Source: UBA6080 sp964607515
Lineage (GTDB): Bacteria; Fermentibacterota; Fermentibacteria; Fermentibacterales; JCC-6
Assembly: GCA_964607515.1 (NCBI GenBank)
Contig: CAZSKU010000033.1
Location: 1 to 17,355 of the forward strand
DNA length: 17,355 bases
Reading direction: 5' to 3'
Numbering within the stretch: the first letter of the stretch is position 1; every line of letters starts with the position of its first letter. The translations under genes and the position numbers were made by a program. The notes under the pieces are model-generated. The model was given only the letters and a program-made list of their open reading frames with translations, searched no databases and was not told where the DNA came from. Shown here one piece after another: positions 7,240 to 14,304 of the stretch.

Positions 7240-7943
7240 CTGGTTGCCTGCCTGAGGAAATGGGCCTTCACGGCGCCGAAGGTGGCCGCTTCCATGCTCT
7301 GGGGCCCGAGAAGGACCTGAAAGTCGTCGCAGCAGACCGACGGAACTGAGCCTTCGTAGAGCAGGGCGAATCCGCTGAGGCCGGACTCCAGAGAGTACTG
7401 GGAATCCACCACCTGGGCGGTCTGCTGTCCGTCGGTGTAGAGAGTCAGAGTCACCGGGCCATCCCCCTCAAGCGCCAGCTTCAGGTTCACCCATGCCCCG
7501 GGTGGCAGCGACGGCCCGAATCCCGAATAGAGCAGCTCGTAGTCCCCGGTGATGTTGATGTAGCCTATGTAGGTGTAGGTGAAGGGCTGCAGGAAAACCA
7601 CCACCCCGGCCACGTAGGCTTCCCCGGTGGTGATCTGCATCCGGGCCAGGACGTTGGCCAGGCTTCCGGTGCCGTCGGGGCTGAAGTCCATCGCCACGGA
7701 ACCGTCGTTCCAGAAACCGGCGGCCGTGCAGAGGTATCCGATGTGGGTCGAATCGGTGAACACCGCCTCGGCCACCTGGTTGCCCTCCTGGACCGCCACC
7801 AGTGCGTAGCCCCCGGTGGGCTCGCGTTCCCAGTTGCCGGAGGACTCGAGGCTCTCCCCCGGCTGGTAGGATTCGAAGTCGTCCAGGAAATCCCCGTAGG
7901 CCAGACAGGTCAGCATACAGACAGCGAACAGGGTAGACTTCAT
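7236..7943 (-). CDS. secreted LamG/ConA-like domain protein
   Basis: The 235-residue product has a classic leader (MKSTLFAVCMLTCLAYG) and a mature part starting DDFESYQPG, then an all-beta pattern (GGYALVAVQEG, TGEAYVAGVVVFL, AWVNLKLALEGDGPVTLTLYTDG, then CCDDFQVLLG). This fits a concanavalin A-like jelly-roll or LamG-type domain, typically carbohydrate- or surface-binding. Specific residues for a ligand or enzyme cannot be seen. The start is the ATG at 7943, preceded by AAGGAGGGGG; the ATG 15 codons earlier is not favoured. It is the first gene of the operon and is divergent from the aldo/keto reductase gene. The downstream lipoprotein start overlaps its stop. Confidence 0.75.
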   Translation of the reverse strand: MKSTLFAVCMLTCLAYGDFLDDFESYQPGESLESSGNWEREPTGGYALVAVQEGNQVAEAVFTDSTHIGYLCTAAGFWNDGSVAMDFSPDGTGSLANVLARMQITTGEAYVAGVVVFLQPFTYTYIGYINITGDYELLYSGFGPSLPPGAWVNLKLALEGDGPVTLTLYTDGQQTAQVVDSQYSLESGLSGFALLYEGSVPSVCCDDFQVLLGPQSMEAATFGAVKAHFLRQATR

Positions 7944-7962
7944 GGGCACCCCCTCCTTCAGA

Positions 7963-7985
7963 ACGCCCCCGTCGTTCCGGGGCGT
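7963..7985 (-). promoter_or_regulatory. structured leader hairpin upstream of the LamG-like gene
   Basis: ACGCCCC (7963-7969) pairs with GGGGCGT (7979-7985) across a 9-base loop, giving a 7-bp stem just 9 bases before the strong ribosome binding site of the 7943 gene. An AT-rich TATATT core lies near 7994-7999 on the minus strand. The hairpin could affect translation or transcript stability. No further signal is seen in the 147-base gap 7944-8090. Confidence 0.3.
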
Positions 7986-8090
7986 CATATGGAATATACC
8001 TTCGAGGCTTCCCTGAAGACCGTGCGTGCAAGGATGCAGGCAAGCGGGTCAGGCGTTATCTTCCGCAGGAACCACGGGAAAGGGGTAGAC

Positions 8091-9215
8091 ATGCTCTACA
8101 GACCGTTCGGGCGCACCGGACTCGAGGTATCCTCGCTGGGTTTCGGGGCCATGCGGCTGCCCCACGAACCGGGCAACCCCGACATTATCCTGAGGGAGGA
8201 GGCGGAGGACCTGGTCTACAGGGCCCAGGACCTGGGAATCAACCTGTTCGACACCGCCTGGAACTACCACAGGGAGATGAGCGAGGGGTTCCTGGGCGAC
8301 GTGCTCTCCCCGGGGGAGAGGAAACGCGTCCTGCTGTCCACGAAGCTCCCGTGCTGGCTGGTTTCGGGCCCGGAGGACGCCGGGGAATACCTGGACAGAC
8401 AACTGAAAAAACTGAGGACGGACTGGCTGGACATCTACCTCCTTCACGGCCTCAACAGGAAGTCATGGGACCGGATGAAACAGGCCGGCATACCTGAGTG
8501 GGGCGAAAGGATGAAGAAGGAGGGCAGGATCCGCTTTTTCGGGTTCAGCTTCCATGATCGGTACGAGGTCTTCCGGGAGATCCTCGACCACTTCTCCTGG
8601 GATCAGTGCCTCCTGATGCTGAACTACGTGGACACCGAGTACCAGGCGGGGCTCAGGGGCGTCAGGGAAGCTGCCGGGCGGGGCCTGGGGGTGATGGTCA
8701 TGGAGCCCCTAAGGGGAGGTTTCCTGGCGGGGGATCTTCCCAGGGAAGTGTCGGCCTGCTTCGGCGACACTCCCCACTCACCCGCGGCTCTGGGCTTCCG
8801 CTGGCTATGGAACCTCCCCGAGGCGGCCACGGTGCTCAGCGGCATGGGTTCCATGGCGCAACTGGAGGAGAACGCCGCCCTGGCCTCGACAACGTTGCCG
8901 GGATGTTTGAACGACATGGAGCTGGCAGCCTACGAATGCGCCAGAAAAGCGTTCCTGGAAAGGGCCGAGATCCCCTGCACCCAGTGCGAGTACTGCATGC
9001 CTTGTCCCCAGGGAGTGGCGATACCCTGGTGTTTTCAGTACTACAACTACTACACCATGCACGGAGACCTCGAGCAGTCCAGAACCCTGTACGGCTTCAT
9101 CGGGGAGAACCACGGCGCCAACCTCTGCACCGGCTGCGGAGCGTGCCTGGAGAAGTGCCCCCGGGGCCTTCCGATACCGGAACTCCTTGCCCGGGTGCAC
9201 CGGGTTCTGGGATGA
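8091..9215 (+). CDS. aldo/keto reductase with C-terminal tandem 4Fe-4S motif region
   Basis: The 374-residue product is an NAD(P)H-dependent aldo/keto reductase: N-terminal RTGLEVSSLGFGAMRLP, and the catalytic tetrad Asp54-Tyr59 (FDTAWNYH), Lys85 (STKLP) and His119 (LLHGLN). A TIM barrel follows through about 250. Unlike the classic single-domain enzyme, it has a C-terminal extension with two cysteine clusters: CTQCEYCMPC (296-305) and CTGCGACLEKC (346-356). Both fit ferredoxin-type [4Fe-4S] binding and define a known subgroup of iron-sulfur AKRs. The substrate is unknown. AAGGGG lies 5 bases upstream of the ATG at 8091; the frame is open further upstream to 7743 but that part is a shadow of the divergent gene. 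Probably cytosolic. Confidence 0.92.
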   Translation: MLYRPFGRTGLEVSSLGFGAMRLPHEPGNPDIILREEAEDLVYRAQDLGINLFDTAWNYHREMSEGFLGDVLSPGERKRVLLSTKLPCWLVSGPEDAGEYLDRQLKKLRTDWLDIYLLHGLNRKSWDRMKQAGIPEWGERMKKEGRIRFFGFSFHDRYEVFREILDHFSWDQCLLMLNYVDTEYQAGLRGVREAAGRGLGVMVMEPLRGGFLAGDLPREVSACFGDTPHSPAALGFRWLWNLPEAATVLSGMGSMAQLEENAALASTTLPGCLNDMELAAYECARKAFLERAEIPCTQCEYCMPCPQGVAIPWCFQYYNYYTMHGDLEQSRTLYGFIGENHGANLCTGCGACLEKCPRGLPIPELLARVHRVLG

Positions 9216-9220
9216 AGAGC

Positions 9221-9244
9221 GGGCCGCGGTTCCCCCCGCGGCCC
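9221..9244. terminator. 9-bp GC hairpin between convergent genes
   Basis: GGGCCGCGG (9221-9229), loop TTCCCC, CCGCGGCCC (9236-9244) form a perfect 9-bp stem in the 51-base gap between the convergent stops at 9215 and 9267. No clear T-tract follows on either strand. Its position and strength still make it the best candidate for a bidirectional terminator in the window. Confidence 0.5.
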
Positions 9245-9266
9245 ACATTCAACCTGATGTCGAGGG

Positions 9267-9860
9267 TTACTGAGTGTAGAGGTTGGTGATCAGCAGTTCC
9301 GCCAGCTTCACGCAGGTCTCGGTCTTGTCCAGGTTCGGGAAGACCGCCGGTTCCCAGGAGATGTGGAAGCAGACGTCGCCCTTGAGCACCACGATCCTGG
9401 CCTGCACCCTGTCCCCCGCAGGAACGTCGCCCAGGACCGCCGCGTCCCACATGTCGCCGGGAACTTCCACTGGATCGGTCAGGTAGCCTGCGGCCAGGTC
9501 GTAACCCGGGCGGCCGCCGGCCACGTCCACCTCGAACCTGACCTTGCTGTAGGGAATGCTGCCGATGTTGAAACTGCCCACGGGCTTGCCGCCGGAGGCG
9601 TTGCTGGCGGCCTCGGGGAAGCTGCCGAACCCCGGAACGCCCATGATCGCCTCCACCTCGGCGGCGGTTACGGCGTCCGTCATTGCCCATCCGTCGGGCA
9701 GAACTATCTCTTCGGAGACCTCCGGAGCCACGTCGGTGACCGGTTCCTCAGCAACGGGCTCGGAAGTGGTCTCTGCAGCGGTCTCGTCCGCGGGCTGCTC
9801 GCCGCAACCGATGACGAACAGTGCCGTCAGAACCGCAAGCAGAACGATGATACCCTTCAT
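9267..9860 (-). CDS. lipoprotein of unknown function with acidic linker
   Basis: The 197-residue product starts MKGIIVLLAVLTALFVIGC, a lipoprotein signal with cysteine at 19 preceded by VIG. Residues about 20-50 form a Glu/Thr/Ala-rich disordered linker (TTSEPVAEEPVTDVAP). The globular part (about 52-197) has strands such as SKVRFEVDVAGG, DRVQARIVVLKGDVC and ends in a helix VKLAELLITNLYTQ. The VCFHISW and ETCVKL cysteines may form a disulphide. The DAVTAAEVEAIMG segment recalls the helix of DUF3558-like lipoproteins, but I would not assign that family. AAAGGTGGAGCA lies before the ATG at 9860. It is a single gene between convergent and divergent neighbours; the 157-base gap upstream (9861-10017) holds no clear promoter. 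Confidence 0.82.
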   Translation of the reverse strand: MKGIIVLLAVLTALFVIGCGEQPADETAAETTSEPVAEEPVTDVAPEVSEEIVLPDGWAMTDAVTAAEVEAIMGVPGFGSFPEAASNASGGKPVGSFNIGSIPYSKVRFEVDVAGGRPGYDLAAGYLTDPVEVPGDMWDAAVLGDVPAGDRVQARIVVLKGDVCFHISWEPAVFPNLDKTETCVKLAELLITNLYTQ

Positions 9861-10017
9861 TGCTCCACCTTTCCTGTCTGTTGGTTGTCATAGTGTCATG
9901 GATGAACGCAAGAGGCAGGATCCTCCGCAGATTTTCAATATAGCCCATCGGAGGAGAAAGAAAAGCATCCCTTCATACCGCAGCCCCGGTTATGTTACCC
10001 CCCGGAAAGGGAACGAC

Positions 10018-10572
10018 ATGGATAACACCGAGTTTTTCGACCCGCTGCTGGGAGGCAGGGTTCAGGTCTACACCGGCAACGGAAAGGGAAAGACCACCGC
10101 AGCCCTGGGACTTGCGGTAAGGGCGGCCTGCGCAGGCTACAGGGTGTTCATCGGGCAGTTCATGAAGGGAAGAGACTACGGGGAGCTAAGGCTTCCCGAG
10201 TACTTCCCGGGGCTGATAACCCTGGTGCAGTTCGGCACCCCGAGGTTCATCTGCCAGGGCGAAACCCCCGGGAGTGAAGACCTGGAAGGGGCGGCCCGGG
10301 GGGTGACCCGGATGATCAGCGCCGTATCCGGCGACGACTACCGTCTCGTGATCGCCGACGAACTCAACGTTACGGTGCACCTGGGGCTCCTGACCCCGGC
10401 GGACGCCATGAGAATCGTCTACGCCCGGGCTCCCGGGGTGGAGCTGGTCATCACAGGCAGGCATGCGCCCAGGGAGATACTGGACTCAGCAGACCTCATC
10501 ACCGAAATGAACGAGGTTCGCCACTACTACGGCACCGAGAGGCTTCCGGCCCGGAAGGGAATCGAGTTCTGA
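10018..10572 (+). CDS. cobO: cob(I)alamin adenosyltransferase (CobO/BtuR-type)
   Basis: The 184-residue product transfers the adenosyl group of ATP to reduced corrinoid, the last activation step to adenosylcobalamin. It shows the P-loop GNGKGKTT (20-27) typical of this family, GQFMKGRDYGE (46-56), the Asp-Glu pair DELN (114-117), TGRHAPREI (147-155), and the family-typical C-terminal KGIEF. Length matches the CobO/BtuR type and not the PduO or EutT types. GGAAAGG lies 7 bases upstream of the ATG at 10018; the frame extending upstream to 9556 is a shadow. No cobalamin riboswitch (B12 box) is seen in the 157-base divergent gap. It stands alone and no other corrinoid gene is in the window, so it may serve salvage. 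Confidence 0.93.
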   Translation: MDNTEFFDPLLGGRVQVYTGNGKGKTTAALGLAVRAACAGYRVFIGQFMKGRDYGELRLPEYFPGLITLVQFGTPRFICQGETPGSEDLEGAARGVTRMISAVSGDDYRLVIADELNVTVHLGLLTPADAMRIVYARAPGVELVITGRHAPREILDSADLITEMNEVRHYYGTERLPARKGIEF

Positions 10573-10593
10573 GGCTCCCTTTTCCCAGGGACA

Positions 10594-11136
10594 TCACCTG
10601 GTTATCAGTGTAACGGCGGGCATCAATTCGGAAACCGTGCCCTGCCGGGCCAACAGATCCCTGGAAGAGACGTACCGGCGGCCTGGAGCGCTCCATCCCC
10701 AGACGTAGAGGTATCCCGACACCCCTCCGAAACGGATGTCCAGCAGGAGGTCGCCACCCGGGTACTCCCAGGGGGTGTCCAGCGTGAACACCACCATGCC
10801 GTCGTCGTCCGCGGCCACACTCAGGTTTCCGGCCTCCAGAACCGTTGCCAGGGACGCGGAGTTCCTGCCGAAATCCCGTCCCAGTTCCTGTCCACCGGCC
10901 ACTCCGATCCGGACCGTCACATCCTCCAGCACCGCGGAGTTCTCCCCGGTGGGAGCCCTGTGAAATGCGAAACCCGTTATCACGGCCTCTTCGAAAAGCT
11001 CACCCTCGGGCACCGCCAACTGGCAGTGTACGGTGGACAAGCCTCAACCCCCGCAGAGGGGCTCACCCATGGGGAAATCGAACCCTCCCACCGTGACGGC
11101 CCCCGATACCAGAGCCAGGGCTATCAGTTCGTGCAT
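10594..11136 (-). CDS. small exported protein interrupted by an in-frame UGA codon
   Basis: Reading from ATG 11136 (preceded by GGAGAGAC) gives a hydrophobic leader MHELIALALVSGAVTVGG and a segment FDFPMGEPLCGG. An in-frame TGA at codon 31 (11044-11046) follows, then GLSTVHCQLAVPEG and an open frame of another 149 codons to the TGA at 10594-10596. The downstream part is beta-rich (VTVRIGVAGG, DGMVVFTLDTPWEYPG, YLYVWGWSAPGRRYVS) and is not recognised. A TTG at 11040 could start a leaderless shorter version, with only a poor ribosome binding site. The leader directly ahead in the same frame argues that both parts were one exported protein. The UGA completes a CxxU-like Cys-Gly-Gly-UGA. GGA to TGA is a single change, so a nonsense mutation, a sequencing error and selenocysteine are all open. 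UGA serves as an ordinary stop elsewhere in the window. Confidence 0.6.
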
Positions 11137-11202
11137 GTCTCTCCAGTCGGTTGCTGCCGTGGACTACGGGATGAATACGCCCGGGAATCCCCTGGCATTC
11201 CG

Positions 11203-12627
11203 TCATCCCCTTCCAGCGGGTTCCGCCACGGGGATGGGAACTCCGGGGGGTTCCTCCTCGCCCCGGTGCACCAGGACCATGCTCCGCCAGTTGCCCCGCC
11301 GGTACCTGATGAAGTATCCGGCCGCCAGCAGGGCCACGTACAGGGTGGTGAAAAGCCACATCGTTACCACTCCGGTGCCGGGCCGGCGGTAGAGAAGGTA
11401 CAGGCCCGGTATCCAGAAGAGCCAGCCCATGCAGGATGACAGGAGCATCACGAACCTCGTGTCTCCGGCCCCCCTCAGGGCTCCGCCCATCATCAGGGAG
11501 ACCGCGTCGAAACCTCCCCACAGGCAGAGTATTCCGAGGAGCACCGAACCGGTGGCGGAGAGCTGGTCGAAGGGCACATCCGCCTCCGGGCTTCGGAACA
11601 TGGCCATGTAGGTACCCGGAATGATCAGGAAGGTGGAGGCGATGAAGGCGAAGTACAGCAACGCCACCATCAGGGTTCTGCGGGTGACTCTGGCGGCCAT
11701 CCGGGAATCGCCCGCCCCCTGATACCTGCCCACGAGAATGGTGGTGGTGATGCCGAACCCCAGCATCGGGTGAAAGGCCAGGTTGTTAACCCCGAAGGCG
11801 ATGTTGCTGGCGGTGAACTCCACCGGCGAGAACCGGCCGGTGAGGAAGACGAAGACGGAGAAGCTTGCCACGTCCATGAACACGCTCACCGCCGAGGGAA
11901 CGCCGTACTTCAGGGTCTTCAGGAACTGGGTTTCGTCGAGGCGGAAGTTCGCCCTGAGGGGAAACTCCCGGGATACCGGTCCGGTCATGGAGAGAAGGAT
12001 CAGAATAGTCCCGGGAAGGAGGGAACTCACGGCGGTGGCCAGCCCGGCGCCCCTTATACCCATCTCGGGCAGACCGAACCTTCCGAAGATCAGCACCCAG
12101 TCCAGAAGAATGTTCAGGGACGCTCCGGCCATGCCGGCCATCATGGTGACCGAGGTCCGTCCCAGGCCGCTCCAGAGGGACGCCGCCCCGGCGGTCAGGG
12201 TGGATCCCGCCCCGGCCACCATCATCCACCGGAAGTAGGCTTTCTCCAGGGCCAGAACCCTCTCGGAGTGGCCTCCAAGGGCCAGCAGGGCCTCCCCCGC
12301 CGGAGTGAGCGCCAGCAGCAGAGGCGCCGAGAAAAGGGCTATGAACACCCCCTGTGCGTAGGATATGGCCACGCCCCGGGGGTTCCCGGCGCCGTGGTTC
12401 TGGCTCACGAAGGTGGAGGCGTATCCGGCGGCGCCCTGGAACAGACAAATCAGGGTGAAGGCCAGTATCCCCGCCGGCAGCGCCGCCTGAAGCTCCCAGA
12501 CGCTGTGCCTGGCCAGAAACATCCTGTCGCAGAACATCATCACGGTCTGGGCGGCCATGCCTGCTATCACAGGAAGGGCCACACCGAGGATTTCCCGGAA
12601 GCTTCCGGGGAATTGCGGCTTTCTCAC
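11203..12627 (-). CDS. MATE family efflux transporter
   Basis: The 474-residue product fits the MATE (multi-antimicrobial extrusion) family, cation-coupled exporters with 12 transmembrane helices in two homologous bundles. Repeat one starts PVIAGMAAQTVMMFCDRMFLA and contains TFVSQNHGAGNPRG. Repeat two contains MLGFGITTTILVGRYQGAGDSRMAARVTRR, the usual VG.YQGAG loop motif in the second half. The substrate cannot be told. The start is GTG 12627, which overlaps the stop of the propeller gene by four bases (GTGA), so translational coupling is likely. The frame running upstream of this point is an antisense-like shadow of the propeller and Mrp genes. It is followed after 66 bases by the small exported protein. 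Confidence 0.92.
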   Translation of the reverse strand: MRKPQFPGSFREILGVALPVIAGMAAQTVMMFCDRMFLARHSVWELQAALPAGILAFTLICLFQGAAGYASTFVSQNHGAGNPRGVAISYAQGVFIALFSAPLLLALTPAGEALLALGGHSERVLALEKAYFRWMMVAGAGSTLTAGAASLWSGLGRTSVTMMAGMAGASLNILLDWVLIFGRFGLPEMGIRGAGLATAVSSLLPGTILILLSMTGPVSREFPLRANFRLDETQFLKTLKYGVPSAVSVFMDVASFSVFVFLTGRFSPVEFTASNIAFGVNNLAFHPMLGFGITTTILVGRYQGAGDSRMAARVTRRTLMVALLYFAFIASTFLIIPGTYMAMFRSPEADVPFDQLSATGSVLLGILCLWGGFDAVSLMMGGALRGAGDTRFVMLLSSCMGWLFWIPGLYLLYRRPGTGVVTMWLFTTLYVALLAAGYFIRYRRGNWRSMVLVHRGEEEPPGVPIPVAEPAGRG

Positions 12628-13382
12628 TGCGGGTCTACCCGAAAAACCGCTCCGGCTGCGTCGTCGCTGACCAGCATGGCTCCGGAAGGAAGGAACATGA
12701 CGTCTTCCACCGAGCCAAGACCGGAGACGCAGACCTCGGCCGCGGCCCCGGGAACGACCCGGAACACCGAACCTGTCTGTTCGCTGGCCACCATGAGGGT
12801 ATCGCCGCCGGGGGTGAAACGGAGCCCTTCGGCCCCGGGGATTCCTCCGGCGCAGGGCATCCAGACTCCGGTTCCGGGACTCACCGCTATCACGCTGGCA
12901 AGAAGGCCTGTCAGAGGCATCTCGTTGCAGGCGTAAATCAGTCCGTCCGGACCCGTGGTGATGCCCGAGAGCATGAACCCCCTGGGAAGCGTGAGGATTG
13001 GAACCGGCCCCTCCTCGGTCCACCGGCAGATGCCCGTGGGACCCCCGATCTGAGCCCAGGTGTAGTACACGAAGCCCCCTGAATCCACAGCGACGCCTTC
13101 CGGGTTGGCGAGCCCGCTCTGCAGAACCCCGCGCACGGAGGACACCAGGCTGCCCCCCGGACTGTCCTCCACCGCCAGGATGCCCAGTTCGGGATGCCAG
13201 GCCAGACCCTCCGGGCACTCCAGCCCGGTCATGGCTGTGAACACGATTCCTTCAGGGGTTACCGCGGCCACCTGGCCGGAGGATTCCTGGGCCACGTATA
13301 CCGTTCCGTCCGGTCCCAGGGCCATGCCGTCGGGGCTGGCCAGGGAACCCAGAAAAACGTCGAAGGCCAGAACCAGCTCCAT
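12624..13382 (-). CDS. SMP-30/NHL-like beta-propeller protein
   Basis: The 252-residue product consists of repeats typical of six-bladed propellers of the SMP-30/gluconolactonase or NHL kind. Examples are SPDGMALGPDGTVYVAQESS, CPEGLAWHPELGILAVED, NPEGVAVDSGGFVYYTW, ITTGPDGLIYACNE and GAEGLRFTPGGDTLMVAS. Each has the P-G-L/V hydrophobic strand pattern. No typical signal peptide is seen (MELVLAFDVFLGSL is only weakly hydrophobic and starts acidic), so it may be cytosolic or use an unusual leader. The metal-binding residues expected of SMP-30 enzymes cannot be confirmed. ATG 13382 overlaps the Mrp stop by one base (TGATG), and its stop overlaps the MATE start. Confidence 0.8.
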   Translation of the reverse strand: MELVLAFDVFLGSLASPDGMALGPDGTVYVAQESSGQVAAVTPEGIVFTAMTGLECPEGLAWHPELGILAVEDSPGGSLVSSVRGVLQSGLANPEGVAVDSGGFVYYTWAQIGGPTGICRWTEEGPVPILTLPRGFMLSGITTGPDGLIYACNEMPLTGLLASVIAVSPGTGVWMPCAGGIPGAEGLRFTPGGDTLMVASEQTGSVFRVVPGAAAEVCVSGLGSVEDVMFLPSGAMLVSDDAAGAVFRVDPQ

Positions 13383-14206
13383 CAACCGCCCAGGTTCAGC
13401 ACCGGTTCCGCCACAGCTTCCATGGCCCTGGCGGTGGCGGACTTGCCGTAGTGATACACGAACGGAGTGCCCCGGTCGCCGGACTCGGCCACAGCCGGGT
13501 CCAGGGGGATCCCGCCCAGGAAGCGAACGGAGTAGGCCCGGGCGGTGTCCTCGCCGCCGGTGCCCCGGAAAACCTCCGTAATCCGGCCGCAATGGGGGCA
13601 GGCGAAACCGCTCATGTTCTCCACCACCCCCAGCACCGGAACCCCGGTCTTCAGACAGAAGTCCACCGACTTCCTGACGTCCGCCGCAGCCACCTTCTGC
13701 GGGGTGGTGACGATGATCGCCCCGTCGGGTTTGTCCAGAAGCTGCACAACCGAGAGGGGCTCGTCGCCGGTTCCCGGAGGGCAGTCCACCACCAGGAAGT
13801 CCAGGGCGCCCCATTCTACTTTCTGCACGAACTGGGTTATGAGGTTCATCTTCATGGGTCCCCGCCAGATCAGCGCGTCGTCGGAATTCCTGAGAAGGAA
13901 GCCCACGCTCATCACCCTTATGCCCGCCCGTTCCAGGGGAACGAGATTCTCCCCCCGGGTCATGACCCCTTCGAGCCCCATGCCCAGCATCATCGGAACG
14001 CTGGGGCCGTGCAGGTCAACGTCCAGAAGACCGACGCTCCTGCCGTGCATGGCCAGGGTGACCGCCAGGTTCACCGCCACGGTGCTCTTGCCCACACCGC
14101 CCTTGCCCGACAGAACAAGAATCTTCCGGGCCACAGAACCGACCCCGGGGGCGACTGCCCCGGCTTCCTCAGGAACTTCCGCGCCGTTGGTTTTTCCCAT
14201 TTCCAT
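13382..14206 (-). CDS. mrp: Mrp/NBP35-type P-loop ATPase, Fe-S cluster carrier candidate
   Basis: The 274-residue product belongs to the Mrp/ApbC branch of deviant-Walker P-loop ATPases, which carry and deliver iron-sulfur clusters. It has SGKGGVGKST (33-42), the switch region LDVDLHGPSVPMMLG (61-75), VVDCPPGTGDEPL (139-151), and the conserved CPHC pair (203-206), where a bridging cluster binds between subunits. The N-terminal DUF59 domain of many Mrp proteins is missing, leaving a short flexible N-terminus. Two ATGs compete: the first at 14206 has GAAGGT very close; the second at 14200 (two codons on) has it at a better distance and may be the real start. It is the first gene of the Mrp, propeller and MATE set, and it is divergent from the MFS gene. 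Confidence 0.93.
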   Translation of the reverse strand: MEMGKTNGAEVPEEAGAVAPGVGSVARKILVLSGKGGVGKSTVAVNLAVTLAMHGRSVGLLDVDLHGPSVPMMLGMGLEGVMTRGENLVPLERAGIRVMSVGFLLRNSDDALIWRGPMKMNLITQFVQKVEWGALDFLVVDCPPGTGDEPLSVVQLLDKPDGAIIVTTPQKVAAADVRKSVDFCLKTGVPVLGVVENMSGFACPHCGRITEVFRGTGGEDTARAYSVRFLGGIPLDPAVAESGDRGTPFVYHYGKSATARAMEAVAEPVLNLGG

Positions 14207-14304
14207 ACCTTCGCTGTCATTGTGAACACCGGATACCCGGCATGAGAATTGCCGTAATATATTCGATTCTCCACGTTCGTTCCGGCACAGGCTATGTTTC
14301 CCGG

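Noticed and set aside
9861..10017. Cobalamin riboswitch before cobO
   Set aside because: The gap is too short for the full element and no B12-box-like sequence is seen.
10573..10593. Terminator between cobO and the convergent gene
   Set aside because: The only pairing is a four-base TCCC/GGGA around a loop, too weak to support.
11770..12936. Plus-strand frame of 388 codons opposite the MATE gene
   Set aside because: His/Gly/Pro-rich shadow of a clear 12-helix transporter gene.
12628..13218. Upstream extension of the MATE frame
   Set aside because: It overlaps the propeller gene, is Arg/Gly-rich without domains, and the GTG at 12627 gives the usual family N-terminus with a GTGA overlap.
13383..13814. 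Upstream extension of the propeller frame
   Set aside because: It lies within mrp in another frame; the ATG at 13382 with TGATG is the natural start.
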